A DNA stretch of 64,000 bases from Echinochloa phyllopogon (GCA_033239725.1 BTCW01000004.1:6897001-6961000); one strand, 5' to 3'; numbered from the stretch's first letter, positions 1-10,898 are shown. Notes: a model not told the origin generated them from the sequence alone. Numbers and translations: made by a program.

Positions 1-543
1 TCCGTAGGATCCCCCAGTTGGGAAATAGTGGCACCCCTTCTCATCCCTTTATGTGTGTTCACCGGTTCCCTTGTCCCGAAGCTAAGACAATAGAGTTATC
101 CCAGATCTCCGAGTGCTGGCTTTGTAGCCACTGTATCTCTAAGCTAGAGTGACATAGGTAGATAAAGTATCCAGGAGTCCTCTATCTCTTCTCGTTGTCC
201 TCCCAACTAGCTATCTCTTCTCTCCCTTACCAGAGTATCCCTTGAGCTGTGTGTCCGGTATATCCACTCCTATCCAATACCGTTATCCCCTGTCTTGTCT
301 AGTCGTGTACCCTTCTCTGATAGTCTCGAATATTTGTTCACTAGTAATCTTGCCAAGGCTTCCCTGCGGAAATATAAATTACGATACCTCAGGATACTCC
401 CAGGTGAAGTGCTAGAGCGGTGATTCTGTGCGCTTGCAGAATATTTATATATTTTACTAAGCCATAAGGAAAACCACTGAAACACTCCTTACCCCAGTAC
501 CAGGATTATTAATTCTGATATTGGATCGTAAGAAGTGCCAACA
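1..543 (+). repeat. 5' LTR, 3' part only
   Basis: This is the last 543 bases of the upstream LTR, aligned base for base with 8128-8670 and ending in GCCAACA. The rest, including the promoter, lies before the window. It carries no gene. Confidence 0.93.
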
Positions 544-551
544 AGCATTTC

Positions 552-569
552 TGGCGCCGTTGCCGGGGA
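552..569 (+). other. Primer-binding site
   Basis: TGGCGCCGTTGCCGGGGA begins eight bases after the LTR end. From memory, this is the tRNA-Asp-type primer site used by Athila-like elements. The position directly after the LTR is what is expected for minus-strand priming. Confidence 0.8.
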
Positions 570-684
570 AGTATTTCGCTAGATTACTTTTGAATTTTTA
601 TCTTGAGCTATCTTAGTTGAGTACCGCTACTCAAGCGGGTTTATCCTTGCTCTGTTCGTTGGTCTTTGTGGAACAGAGCAGTGC

Positions 685-1830
685 ATGACTGGTTTCCAGC
701 TACCGTCAAACTTCCAAGAAAATCTTGAGTCACTTGTGAGGAAAGTACGACCCCGTGTTGTACCTCCTCAGAAGCAACTCCTTCCGACGAACCCAGTCCT
801 TCCCGTTGTGACTCCAGCTTCATCGAGGATGGCCGGCAAGACGATCCGCGAGTTCTCCGCTCCATCAAGCGAGAACGTGCGCACCAAACCAGCTCCGCCA
901 GTCGGAGATGGTAGTTTCGAGCTCAAGCCAGCCCTCATCAACATGGTACAGGCTAGCCCATTCTTCGGCAAGCCACACGAAGATGCCAATGCTCATCTCC
1001 AGCATTTCCTGGAAATTTGCAACACCTTCACCATCCGCGGAGTAAGTATCGATGCCATTCGCCTTCGTTTATTTCCATTCTCATTACTAGGCAAGGCGAA
1101 ACAATGGTTTTATGCTAACCGCGAAGCAATAGATACTTGGGATAAATGCACTAGCGCTTTCTTGTTAAAATTCTTTCCGGTCGGGAAAACCAACGCCCTC
1201 CGGAACAAAATAGCTAGTTTCCAGCGGCTAAAAGATGAAACAGTCCCGGAGGCATGGGATCGCCTCCAGGACTATATTTCTGTTTGTCCTCACCATGGTA
1301 TGCAGAGTTGGTTCATAATCCAAACTTTCTATCACAGGCTGAGAAATTCTGCCCGTGAATACCTGGATGCTGCTGCTGGAGGCTCGTTTTTCTCTCTTGA
1401 GGAGAGTCGTGCGAAGGCCCTCGTAGAGAAAATGGTCGAGAACCAAGGTTGGTCCGATGACCGGACTCAACCAAAGACCCGAGGAGTTCACCAAGTTGAA
1501 GCTCTGGACATGCTCGCTGCCAAGATGGACCTCCTAATGAAGAAACTGGAGGCCCCTGCTCAAGAAACGGTGCAAGCCATGGACGCTCGCATGACCTGCG
1601 AAGTTTGTGGCAACACTGGCCATTCGGGGAATGACTGCCCCGAAACGCGAGAAGATGCCTACTACGTCAACAACTCCAACAACAATGGGTACCGACCGAA
1701 CAACTACGGCAATCAAGCTGGAATCTGCGCCCAAACCTCCCATTTGAGAGGCCTCAACAAGGTAACAATTACAATTCCAGCAATTTCAATAATCAGCCGT
1801 CTCTTAGAGATCTTGTGTTTAGCCAGATGA
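685..1830 (+). pseudogene. Gag polyprotein of the Athila-like element, frameshifted at its end
   Basis: Starts at ATG 685, about 115 bases after the primer site. Residues 90-250 form a retrotransposon Gag domain (an SPFFGKPHEDA start, then LLGKAKQWFY and the LKFFPVGKT block). A CCHC zinc knuckle follows with C305, C308, H313 and C318. Gag would form the cytoplasmic particle that packages element RNA. After about residue 345 the asparagine-rich linker stops making sense in this frame, while the +0 frame continues the expected sequence into the protease region. I therefore infer a single indel near 1715-1745, and the last 35 or so residues are out-of-frame. A programmed shift is possible but no slippery site is obvious. 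Confidence 0.85.
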
Positions 1831-2906
1831 AAATAACTGAAAATATCAATAAAAAGCTTGTTGCTAATGATAAAACTCTGGAAAGCCTAGACTCTAGGAT
1901 GGAATCATTTTCTTCTGCTATGAAAAATCAACTGAGCTTCAACAAAATGATAGAAACTCAAGTCGCTCAGTTAGCTGCTGATGTTCCTGTCACTGAATCG
2001 GGGAAGATTCCGGGTCAACCCGAACCTTCCATCGAGACAGTAAAAGCCATCACTACAAGGCATGGTAAGATGTCTCGTAGTATGTTCCGTACTAACTACG
2101 CAGGGAAGGTCGTACACATCCAAGTGCCGACACCAAGATGGACCTACCTGCCGAGAGCTGCAAAAAGGGCGATCATCAAGACCTCTCCGGATAGGAAGGA
2201 AGATCCCGGAGTGCCCATCATTCAGTGCACGATCTGGAATCGTCGCATTGATGATGCACTCTGCGAACTGGGGGCAAGCGTCAACATCATGTCCAAGGTA
2301 TTATTTAAGAAGTTACGCTACCCTACTTTGTCACCTACTACTGCCCAGGTACAGCTTGCGGACTTAACCATCCACTACCCCGAGGGGGTGATCGAGAATG
2401 TACCGGTCCGAATTTGGGGACGATATGTCCCTGTGGACTTCGTTGTCCTCGACACGGGGAACGAGAACTCGTTTCCCCTTGTGTTGGGCCGACCATTCTT
2501 GAACACCGCCCGGGCTAGGATCGATATGGATACTAGAGAAATCTCGTTCCGTATCGACGGAAGGTTGACTTACTTCAAGTTTCAACTCCGGAAAGAAAAG
2601 AAGGCAGAGCCACTCACACCGGAGCAGAGGAGCGCCGAGTGTTTCCTTAAGGCTCTCATTAATGGAGAGCTGGAAATACTAGGTGGCGAGCAGCTCAAAT
2701 GGAACGAGCCGACAAAGCCGACGACTGCAGAAGAAATGGACTTCCTCGTCAAGAAATACGAGGAAGAGCAAGCCCTCTGGAACTCTCCAGAGACGCCGAT
2801 CCCACCGCCACCAACACCGAAGAAGAAGCACAAGAAGATGTGGCAGAAGAAGGTTGCATCGTCCGAGTCGTCCACTCCCGGACCGGACGATGACAAGAGC
2901 AACTGA
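1815..2906 (+). pseudogene. Gag C-terminal linker and retropepsin-like protease domain
   Basis: This frame has no ATG of its own near its start (the first listed codon is GTG), so it is the continuation of gag after the frameshift. A helical linker (MKITENINKKL onward) is followed at about residues 130-260 by an aspartic-protease fold with the LGASVNIM core, an LADLT strand and the VLGRPFLNTA segment. The catalytic Asp usually found before LGAS is Glu here (GAA, 2265-2267), so the enzyme was probably inactive. The C-terminus is rich in Lys, Pro and Glu and ends at a stop where pol should start; no polymerase follows. Confidence 0.8.
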
Positions 2907-3484
2907 AGACAGGAGAAGTCCCGCTCGTGGACTTAAAAGCTGAGCTCTCGCCGCGAGGAAAACCGGTATGTATCCCATATTTTCCTTCCAAATTTTAAAT
3001 TTCCAATTGCATGTTTCCCTTTCCAAAATAAATGAACCACTTGAGTAATTAATTTGAGAGAAAGTAGAAAATTTTTGCAAGTTTGGTTAGAAATAATTGG
3101 ACACATGCTGAAATTTAATTGGAGAGGGCGTAATTTGTAACTTTCTTCATTTTCACCCCTTCTAGAACATCTCTAATTATTTACCATCACCACCAACCAG
3201 CAACAAACATGTCTACCCCACTAAAAATGGCTGCACACTCACCAATTATCACAAACATGGCAGCATGGGGGTGACTCCACTAAAATCCACTTTGGTCATG
3301 TCACATTTCCATCTCACCTACCACTAAACTCCACTCACATGACCTAAAAATTTGGTGGCCACACATTTTGGCGTGGAATCAAAGCAAAGGAGGGCCAGCA
3401 CTCACATGGGAGTGCCTTGGCCACCCGGCCTGGTTCGGGCGAACCAAGGCCTTCGGGCGAACTAGGGGACTGCCCCCCTCGGCC

Positions 3485-3490
3485 TATAAA
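3485..3490 (+). promoter_or_regulatory. Candidate internal TATA box
   Basis: TATAAA is preceded by a GC-rich block and followed by a CT-rich leader, about 390 bases before the ATG at 3877. The arrangement parallels the promoter of the element's own LTR (TATA at 7568). Confidence 0.4.
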
Positions 3491-3560
3491 TTGCTGGCCA
3501 AGCTTCCTTGCTTCCTTGCACCATTCACTCACTCTCCCATTCTGAAAATTCTGCTAGGAG

Positions 3561-3579
3561 CTCTCTCTCTCTCTCTCTC
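3561..3579 (+). repeat. (CT)n microsatellite
   Basis: A pure CT run in the putative leader of the second ORF. Confidence 0.9.
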
Positions 3580-3876
3580 ATTTCTTTGCTCAAGTGCTTG
3601 CTCAAGTTCTTCCCAAAGTTCTTACTCAAGTTTTGGTTCACTTGCATCACTAGAAAATCCCAAAAATATTTTACTTTTGTTGTGCTCTTTGTGCTGAAAT
3701 TCTGGACGTGTTTGTGGTGGTCACCGACGCCCACAAGAATGACTAACCTTTTGTGGTGGTTTTCATCCCCGCAAGAACGACTAACTATCTCGAACGACTG
3801 ACTTGATTTTCTTGCGCTAACCATATATATTCAGTCCTTCGGGTAGTTGTTGTTGCACTAACCTTTTGCAGGAATC

Positions 3877-5468
3877 ATGTCGAAGTTCTTCACGTCGCTC
3901 CGTCGTTCCGCCCGGCTAGGCCGACGATCGGACGATGCTGGGAGTTCCCCAGCTCCGCCCCGAGGCTCGAGCCGGATGGACATGGACGAGCACGAAGCAG
4001 CCGGCTCGGGATGGGGCCATGCCACGCCCCCGGCCAGACAGCTCCTGAGCGAGAGTGACATCAACCTCAGGACAGAACGGGAGCAGAACACCTACAACGA
4101 GCTTCGGCTGAAGGAGTTTGAGCACACCCGTGTGTTTGAGCAAGACTTGCTCAGGGACACGGGGATGGACGTAGAGTTCACAGAAATCTTCCAAGCCATT
4201 GGCTGGGAGAATTTCTGGCACATCAACGAAGAAGGTTCGTACCTGCTCACCCTTGAATTCCTCTCGACTTTGGTTTCTGAAACTGGGGGGTTCGTTTCTG
4301 ATTTTTCAACCAAGAGTTTTTCTGCTCTTGGAGGGATTTTAGTTCGGGTCTCGGATTTTCAAATCGTTGTTCCTTAGACCCGAACAAAGCGCTGAAAAGA
4401 TTTGATCGGGTGGCATTTTGGAAAAAGATTTCGGGGAGCACCAACTGTCATGCACCGCGCACGAACAGCATAAATAACCCCACTTTGTGTTTCATGCATC
4501 GTTGGGTGTCTATGACAGTATTCCCCCGGGCAGATTTGCGCCCAGTCAACACCATCGAGTTGCGGGTTCTTTTTGCCATGGTTAAGCAAATTCCCTACTC
4601 ACCTGTGAAAGACATGGTTGGTCACTGGCTGTCTCATATTTCTCATGCGGGTAGTATGGCAATGACTTCTCTAGTCACTCGCCTCGCTAACCATCTGGGC
4701 GTCCTCCAAGGCGCCCGGCTCACGTACATCGAGACAGCGCGTTCCGTCGTGGATGCCGAGCACTTCGTGCAAGCCCACATGATACGGCGGACGCCTAACG
4801 CAACGCTGGCAATGATTTACTGTGGCTATACAACTGAAGTGCCCTTGCCTTGTGCAGCACTAAGGTTGTATACCACACCAAAACTAACTCTTCAATTGAG
4901 GACCGAGTCGGACGATTCTCCACCTTGGGGAGCGCTCGCTCGGCACAGCGTTGCAGGTGACAGACCCGTCACGAGGGGACGAGCCAGGCGTGATGCTGGG
5001 CTCACCACCTCACAGGAGCCGGAAGATGCACCACAAATGCCGCACCGACACACTTCCGCTTTTGAGGCCACCTACGACATGTACACCGGTGCTGGGACGT
5101 CCGGAGCAGGAGGCTCCGGGAAACACCAGGAACCGAACTACTACGCCTCAGGACGCTGGGACTACGGCCAGGACACGGACTCTGAGTGGTCCGGGAGCCG
5201 GTATGGAGGGGGATACGACAGTGCCTCCCAGCCATACTACCCCGGATACTCACAGTCTGCACGCTTCGACTACGACCGGGAGCTGTCCTACATCTCCGAC
5301 CGAGTCGAGCTCATCGACGACCGTACCCAAGAGATTCAAGACACGCTAGCCCGCCATTCTCAGTACCACCAAGCGAATAGCGGGATGGTAGCGTCCATCC
5401 AGCACGACATCCACGAGCAAGCGGACCAGCTGAGCCAGTACCTTTCAAGGCTCAACCCCTACCAGTGA
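3877..5468 (+). pseudogene. Second ORF of the element (Athila ORF-1 / plant transposon-protein like), frameshifted
   Basis: ATG 3877 opens a basic, Ser/Arg-rich N-terminus (MSKFFTSLRRSARLG). A conserved region follows (LKEFEHTRVFEQDLL, IGWENFWHI, LLTLEFLSTL) as in proteins annotated in grasses as ATHILA ORF-1 or putative plant transposon protein. That frame ends at 4377, but the next recognisable block (SLDPNKALKRFD, then AFWKKISGSTNCHAPRTN and LRFMHRW-like motifs) lies in another frame that runs to 5468, so one indel lies between about 4270 and 4370. The C-terminus is a Tyr/Gly-rich linker and then a probable coiled coil. Its job is unknown; it sits where env-like ORFs are found in Athila elements. 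Confidence 0.7.
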
Positions 5469-5475
5469 AGAGCTC

Positions 5476-5490
5476 AAGCTTGGGGGAGGA
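5476..5490 (+). other. Internal polypurine-tract-like motif
   Basis: AAGCTTGGGGGAGGA lies eight bases after the stop codon of the second ORF and is nearly identical to the terminal polypurine tract at 6940. Confidence 0.5.
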
Positions 5491-6193
5491 CCCCCACCAG
5501 GTATGTCCCGATTTATCCAGCACTTTGATCTTTTAATTTCCCTTGCATTTCCCTTCATGTTAGTTTGCATTTAAATAAAATAAAAAATACCAAAAATATT
5601 TCCCTTAAACAATATTTCCCTTGAATAAAATAACTCCCAACTATGCATGGAATGAATCATATGCCTCTCACCTTGGAAATGATGAATAGTTGCTCTGTCA
5701 TTAATTCTGCAAGTACTTTGTTTCGACTAGTTGCTTAATTGTGCTTGAGTTAGTCGGCATGAGTAATAATGAACCTGAAAACCGTGTGGGAGCACATGCT
5801 TTATTCCAAGTCTAAGTTGTTGTGGGGATTGATATAGTGAGAATTTGGTTAAGTTCTATTCTGCTCTTAGTACGGGAAAATCTCAGAAATTTATGCTTTC
5901 AAAATGAAACAAGTTCCTCATTGGTCAAAAAAACCTACCAGAGTCATATGATAAGCTTAGTTGAAAACTTATACTCATATGCTGCTTGTTATCTTAGTGA
6001 GCTTTGTCAAATTGTTGTGACCTTTGAGTGAAGCTTTCATATTCTTAAAGATCGAGATGCACGTACACACACCACCTCTCACTTGCAATTCCTGCACTGG
6101 AAGTTAGCAAACATTTTCCATCATCCATCCACAAAAATAAATGCTCCATGTTCTATGATTTTCCTCTCAAAATATTCTTGATAGACACATGGG

Positions 6194-6320
6194 CTATGCA
6201 AAAAGAAAAGCATGCCAAAGAAGCATGGCAAAAATAAGAGAAAAAGAAAAGCATGCCAAAGAACATGGCAAAAAGAAAGAGAAAAAGAAAAGCATGCCAA
6301 GTGCATGGCAAAAATATGAA
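6194..6320 (+). repeat. Short tandem repeats AAAAGCATGCCAAAG / CATGGCAAAAA
   Basis: Three to four imperfect units alternate AAAAGCATGCCAA with CATGGCAAAAA, separated by GAGAAAAAG. Not coding. Confidence 0.75.
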
Positions 6321-6939
6321 TAAAAGATAGTCCATGTTCTCGAAAATAAATCAAGGAGAGGGAAGTTCATCCAAGGAGTTCCACTATATTCCATTCCACC
6401 ATATTCCATTCCACCATTCCACCATATTCCACTTCATCAATATCCACACACTTGCACCTCTCGATCTTAAGGTATGATTTGTCTCCTCTGAGATCTGGTC
6501 TTTGATGTAGCAAAATATAAGATGCATGCATGCCTTCATCCTTTGTCCCTGAGCTACACAAAAGAGTCATATTAGATATTAGGATGAAAAAGAAGGCACA
6601 AGCCTTTGGTGAGAATTCAAATACACTTGAGAGATTGAGTGTGCCAATTGCGGAACAATTTGAAGTTTTGAAAAACTTGTGAAAAACTCCAAGATGGGAT
6701 CCTGAAAAGAGTAGAGTGGAATAAAACTGAATTTAATCTGTTCATCCTTTCAACCGCCCAAGATAAGGAGATTGCTATAAGCCCCATAGGTAAAAAGGTG
6801 AATTCAAACTTTGCCTATGATTCAAGTATTGTTGAACACTAGTTGTTTATAAAGTAACCTGCAAAAGAAATGACATTGTAGCAACTCCTGATCCACCGAG
6901 CCTAAGTTTATATCTTTGCTCGAGGACGAGCAAAGAGCT

Positions 6940-6953
6940 AAGCTTGGGGGAGC
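6940..6953 (+). other. Polypurine tract
   Basis: AAGCTTGGGGGAGC ends directly before the 3' LTR start at 6955. It is the expected primer for plus-strand DNA synthesis. Confidence 0.8.
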
Positions 6954-7374
6954 TTGTTGGCGGTTGTTACAACCCAAATCCGACCACCAATACTCGGGAA
7001 TAAATGAGGCTATATGCAACATTCCATGTACTTAGGTTTTATTTCTAATAAAGTTCCACGAGTTTTGGTGAGTGTCACTTGTGCAGGTACAACTACGACA
7101 AATACGCGCTATTGGGGCCGAAAATGATCGAATCGGCCGAACGACTCCGTTCGGCCGGTTACCTCCCTTAGCCGTACAGACCACGGGGAGCCGTCCACGT
7201 CACCGATGACCAAGCGAACACGATGCACGACACGTGGACGACCGCCAACACGTCCCGGAGAACCGACACGTCAACCTGGGCCGAATCAAGACAAGTCCAA
7301 GCAGTAGAGGCCGGCCCAGGAGGGACCCAGAGCCGAAGGCGGTGCAGGGGGGTGGGCCTGGGCTCCCAGCCCAG

Positions 7375-7502
7375 TTCGGCCGAACTGGGGGGTTCGCCCG
7401 AACCACCCCCAGTTGCCCAACCGACTCCAGGGGATGCATCTCGGCCGTAGGTGGCTGAGGCGGTGGATCGGGCATTCGGCCGAACGCCAGGGTTCGGCCG
7501 AA
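7375..7502 (+). promoter_or_regulatory. Repeated palindrome TTCGGCCGAA in LTR U3
   Basis: Exact copies lie at 7375-7384 (in a 14-bp palindrome AGTTCGGCCGAACT), 7475-7484 and 7493-7502, with half sites near 7133 and 7150. They lie 65-200 bases upstream of the TATA box, where enhancer or silencing-related sites would be expected. No binding protein is assigned. Confidence 0.45.
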
Positions 7503-7567
7503 ACGGCCGGCAACCGCCTCTGCCCCCTCCCTTGGCCGTTACCCTACCTGAACCGACCCTAGAGCAC

Positions 7568-7575
7568 TATATATA
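7568..7575 (+). promoter_or_regulatory. LTR TATA box
   Basis: TATATATA followed by AGGACC and, about 30 bases on, ACTTCACTTGTAAACAC, a plausible start region. This is the promoter of the retrotransposon. Confidence 0.7.
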
Positions 7576-8670
7576 GGACCTTACACTTCACTTGTAAACA
7601 CACACCAAGCCAAGGAGCTCTCTCATTCCACTTGTTCTAGTAGGGTTAGGATAGTTTAGTTGGGAGTTAGAGTTGAGTCGAGCTTTGCCTCGGAGGTTCC
7701 GGAGTCGTCTTCAGAAGCTCTGGTATTAGCTCTTGTATCTTTTACTTTTCCTTCTGTAAGACTTTCAGTTATCAATATAGTTATCTTTATCTTATTGCCT
7801 TTGTCATTTATATCTTGCTTCTACTTTATCCTAGTTGCAACTATATCTTGTTTAGACTATAGTCAGTTATAGTTCTAGTGCTTGTAGTCTTGTTTAAGTC
7901 TTTGTCTTGGCTGGTTCTTCGATCTTGCTTGATACTGGAGGTGAATTGTCACCAAGAGTATTGACAAGGTTGCTTGCTCTTGCTAGCAGAGTAAGTAGTC
8001 GTTGCCTAGTGTAGGAGTGGTTCCTAGACTAGTCGGTGGCCTTAGTTTATTCCCGTCGCAACGGAGGTGGTAGCCGGGAGGTGGTGACAGCCCTTTCGGT
8101 CTTCGTAGCCCATCACGTTAGTTCCGGTCCGTAGGATTCCCCAGTTGGGAAATAGTGGCACCCCTTCTCATCCCTTTCTGTGTGTTCACCGGTTCCCTTG
8201 TCCCGAAGCTAAGACAATAGAGTTATCCCAGATCTCTGAGTGCTGGGTCTGTAGCCACTGTATCTCTAAGCTAGAGTTACATAGGTAGATAAAGTATCCA
8301 GGAGTCCTCTATCTCTTCTCGTTGTCCTCCCAGCTAGCTATCTCTTCTCTCCCTTACCTGAGTATCCCTTGAGCTGTGTGTCCGGTATATCCACTCCTAT
8401 CCAATACCGTTATCCCCTATCTTGTCTAGTCGTGTACCCTTCTCTGATAGTCTCGAATATTTGTTCACTAGTAATCTTGCCAAAGCTTCCCTGCGGAAAT
8501 ATAAATTACGATACCTCAGGATACTCCCAGGTGAAGTGCTAGAGCGGTGATTCTGTGCGCTTGCAGAATATTTCTATATTTTACTAAGCCATAAGGAAAA
8601 CCACTGAAACACTCCTTACCCCAGTACCAGGATTATCAATTCTGATATTGGATCATAAGAAGTGCCAACA

Positions 8671-10173
8671 ACTAACAATTTATCTTAATCACTTGGGCAG
8701 GAATTGGGTGAGTGTCACCCCGGGCGCTGCTCACGACCGCATCCTGGGTCTTCTTTGCAGGGAGTTGTTTCCGGGTCTGGTGACCATTGGCGGCAGGGAG
8801 GAGCCGGCCTACACCTTTGACCACTACGTTGCCGCTCGCGATCAGGAGGACCGAGACCGCAGGATCTTCAACAACAAGACCGAGCGGGTAAAGGGCGAGT
8901 TGTGGGTCAGTATTCGTTGCACTACATTGCTCAACACAGCACATTCATTAACAATCTACAAATAATGCAACATCCATTGTGTATATATGCGCAGGACTTT
9001 TACAGATGCGTCCCGGGACAGGAGGCTTTGGCGGATGCTGTGGCACATGCAGCCTGTTGGAAGCTCGTCAAGGATCTGCACTACGAGGCGCGCGTGCAGA
9101 CCGATAAAGTTGACAAAGGAGCAATACATGGCGGTATGAAAATCGATAATGTTTAATTCTAAGATTAAGTACTTTAAATTCGATCTTGTTATATGTCGTA
9201 CACTTTATGTCTTGTAGGCGATTCCGTGGTGGTGCGCCCCGCATCCCAGATGCTGGGAGGTGATAGTCGACAAGTAGTGCAGCGACGAGTGGGCGGCTCA
9301 GCACGACCTTTGCCAGGAGCGGCGTTTGCTTATGCCCGGTATAGCACACCATCAGGGCAGCCTTAGCCTCGAGGAGTACAGGGCCAAATGGGTACGCCGA
9401 GTCATTTCTATCTTCGCTCACTCAATTCTGTATAATTGCTAATTCTTATTGTTTATTTTTTCAGTCGGCGTCACATGGTGGTGTGTCTTGCTCATAGCTC
9501 GAGGCATTTGCTATGGCCCACAAGGGCAAGGCGACCTCCGACGTCCAGTACAACCCGGAGGACGGGCCCGCGGCATACAGCAACGCCAGCGTCCACAATC
9601 GCCTCGCGGCATATACAGAGGTGGCGAGGGAGGTCCACGGGCCAGACTAGGATCCGACCGCCCACGACATTGATGGAGAAGTGGTCATGAGGGCGGGAGG
9701 AGGCAAGAAGCACGGGCGGTACTTGATCGCCAACAACACCATCGACACGGCCGCTACCCCCACACTCTCCCAGATTCGAGCCAGGAGCACGAGCTCTTCA
9801 GCGGCTATCCGCCAGCCTCTTTCCGGTTCACACTTTGGGATGCAGGCACTCCAAGTTATTTCTGTTTTGTTCTTCGTACGTGAAGTTTACTTACGTTTGC
9901 AATGTATTGTAACTTTGTGATTGAATATTGCAGACCCGGTTGGAGGAAGAGACGCAGAGGCGGGAGTTCCTGGAGGTGGAGGTGCAGCGGATGAAGGACG
10001 CGGAGGCCGAGAAAGAGAGGCAGAAGGAGGCCGAGCGGACGAACCGAGCGTGGCAGGAGCAGGTAATGGCCTACCTGACGAGCATTGGCCAGCGGGTGGT
10101 TGAAGGTCCGTCGCCGGCGGCGGTGATGCCACCACTGCCTCCACTGCCTCCACCACGTGTTCCTATTTCTCCC
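8671..10173 (+). pseudogene. CACTA Ptta/En/Spm-type transposase-associated gene, broken
   Basis: Exon-like blocks with splice consensus lie at 8671-8905 (front removed by the LTR insertion), 8995-9133, 9218-9391, 9465-9854 and 9934-10173. Recognisable motifs are KLTKEQYMA joined to IPWWCAPHPRCWEV, HHQGSLSLEEYRAKW, MAHKGKATSDVQYNPEDGP and GGGKKHGRYLI, and then a Glu/Arg-rich coiled coil (TRLEEETQRREFLEVEVQRM) with a proline-rich tail. These fit the plant Ptta/En/Spm transposase family. Nonsense codons interrupt it at 9275-9277 and 9648-9650, and the reading frame also shifts within 8995-9133. It is therefore non-functional besides being split by the retrotransposon. Confidence 0.85.
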
Positions 10174-10431
10174 GTGAGTCACTTGAGAACCTTATAATTT
10201 CATTTCACAACTCATTTCTGTCGTAAATCTTGTAACACACAGGACATTTCTGTGTGTTGGATGGTTTAGTGACTTATATGTGTTTGTTTATGGTTGTGTG
10301 ATGGTTTAGTGGCTATATATATATATATATATCAATTGCCTGTGATGCCTATTATAAACTGCCTGTGATGTTTTTGTTGAGGGGTCCTTTTAACGCAATA
10401 AATAAATAAAAACAGGGGTCAAATTGATGCT

Positions 10432-10898
10432 TTGCCGAGTGTGACACTCGGCAAATGGCCTGTTCGCCGAGTGTATTGGCCATAACACTCGGCAAACAAG
10501 TTGTTTCTGTCATTTTTGGAACTTCCTTTGCCGAGTGTGCGGGCTTTGCCGAGTGTTTGTGCTACCTCTTTGCTGAGTGTTAAAGCCATAGCACTCGGCA
10601 AAGGATGGAGTCTTTGCCGAGTGCGACACTCGGCAAAGACACCCCTTAGCACTAACAGCCGGCCGCGAACGGCGCCATACCGTTCGCGACCGTCTGTTAG
10701 TGCTTTATTTTGCCGAGTGTCGGCTTCTGCCCTCGGCAAAGCCTTTGCCGAGTGCCCGATAAAAGACACTCGGCAAAGGGGCTGTTTGCCGACATGGGCT
10801 ATGCCGAGTCCCCTTTGCCGAGTGTAACACTTGGCAAATGGTTTGCCGAGTGTATATCGGGGTTTGCCGAGTGCCGCAGGCACTCGGCAAACACCCGG
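10432..10898 (+). repeat. CACTA subterminal repeats (TTTGCCGAGTG / CACTCGGCAAA)
   Basis: Roughly twenty copies of the 11-bp motif occur in both orientations, often paired head to head with short spacers. In CACTA elements such repeats bind the element-encoded TNPA-type protein during excision. A perfect-end hairpin lies in the middle at 10648-10704. Confidence 0.9.
10648..10704 (+). other. Inverted repeat in the CACTA subterminal region
   Basis: AGCACTAACA (10648-10657) pairs with TGTTAGTGCT (10695-10704), and GCGAACGG (10665-10672) with CCGTTCGC (10680-10687), giving a bipartite stem around a seven-base loop. Confidence 0.8.

Larger units (their letters stand above)
2907..3876 (+). other. 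Spacer between protease and second ORF, with a possible internal promoter
   Basis: No coding sequence is recognisable. The first half is AT-rich. From about 3410 the base composition changes: repeated TTCGGGCGAAC-like motifs, a C-rich stretch, TATAAA at 3485-3490, a (CT)n run at 3561-3579, and a pyrimidine-rich leader ending in TTTTGCAG at 3864-3871, six bases before the ATG of the second ORF. This resembles an LTR promoter plus leader and a 3' splice site. Function is inferred. Confidence 0.5.
5469..6939 (+). other. 3' internal non-coding region of the retrotransposon
   Basis: AT-rich and without a convincing ORF. It contains a polypurine-like motif at 5476-5490, a purine-rich array of AAAAGCATGCCAAAG-type repeats at about 6194-6320, and short tandem TATTCCATTCCACC repeats near 6385-6435. 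Confidence 0.6.
1..8670 (+). mobile_element. Athila-like non-autonomous LTR retrotransposon (5' LTR cut by window edge)
   Basis: Two direct repeats bracket the element: positions 1-543 match 8128-8670 with no net length change and about 13 substitutions by eye (about 2.4%), which indicates a fairly recent insertion. Order inside: LTR, primer-binding site, gag, a retropepsin-like segment, a long spacer, a second ORF, polypurine tract, LTR. The LTR ends form the inverted pair TGTTGGC/GCCAACA. I find no reverse transcriptase, RNase H or integrase anywhere between the LTRs, so the element cannot have moved by itself. Gag sequence and primer site suggest the Athila branch of Ty3/gypsy. Both ORFs carry frameshifts. 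It is inserted in the transposase gene of a CACTA element; the 5' flank is outside the window, so no target duplication can be checked. Confidence 0.9.
6955..8670 (+). repeat. 3' LTR, complete (1716 bp)
   Basis: Runs from TGTTGGC to GCCAACA. It contains a TATA box at 7568 followed by a likely transcription start and a CT-rich leader. Upstream of the TATA box, the palindrome TTCGGCCGAA recurs in a GC-rich block. The last 543 bases match positions 1-543. The sequence after it resumes the interrupted CACTA transposase exon. Confidence 0.92.
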
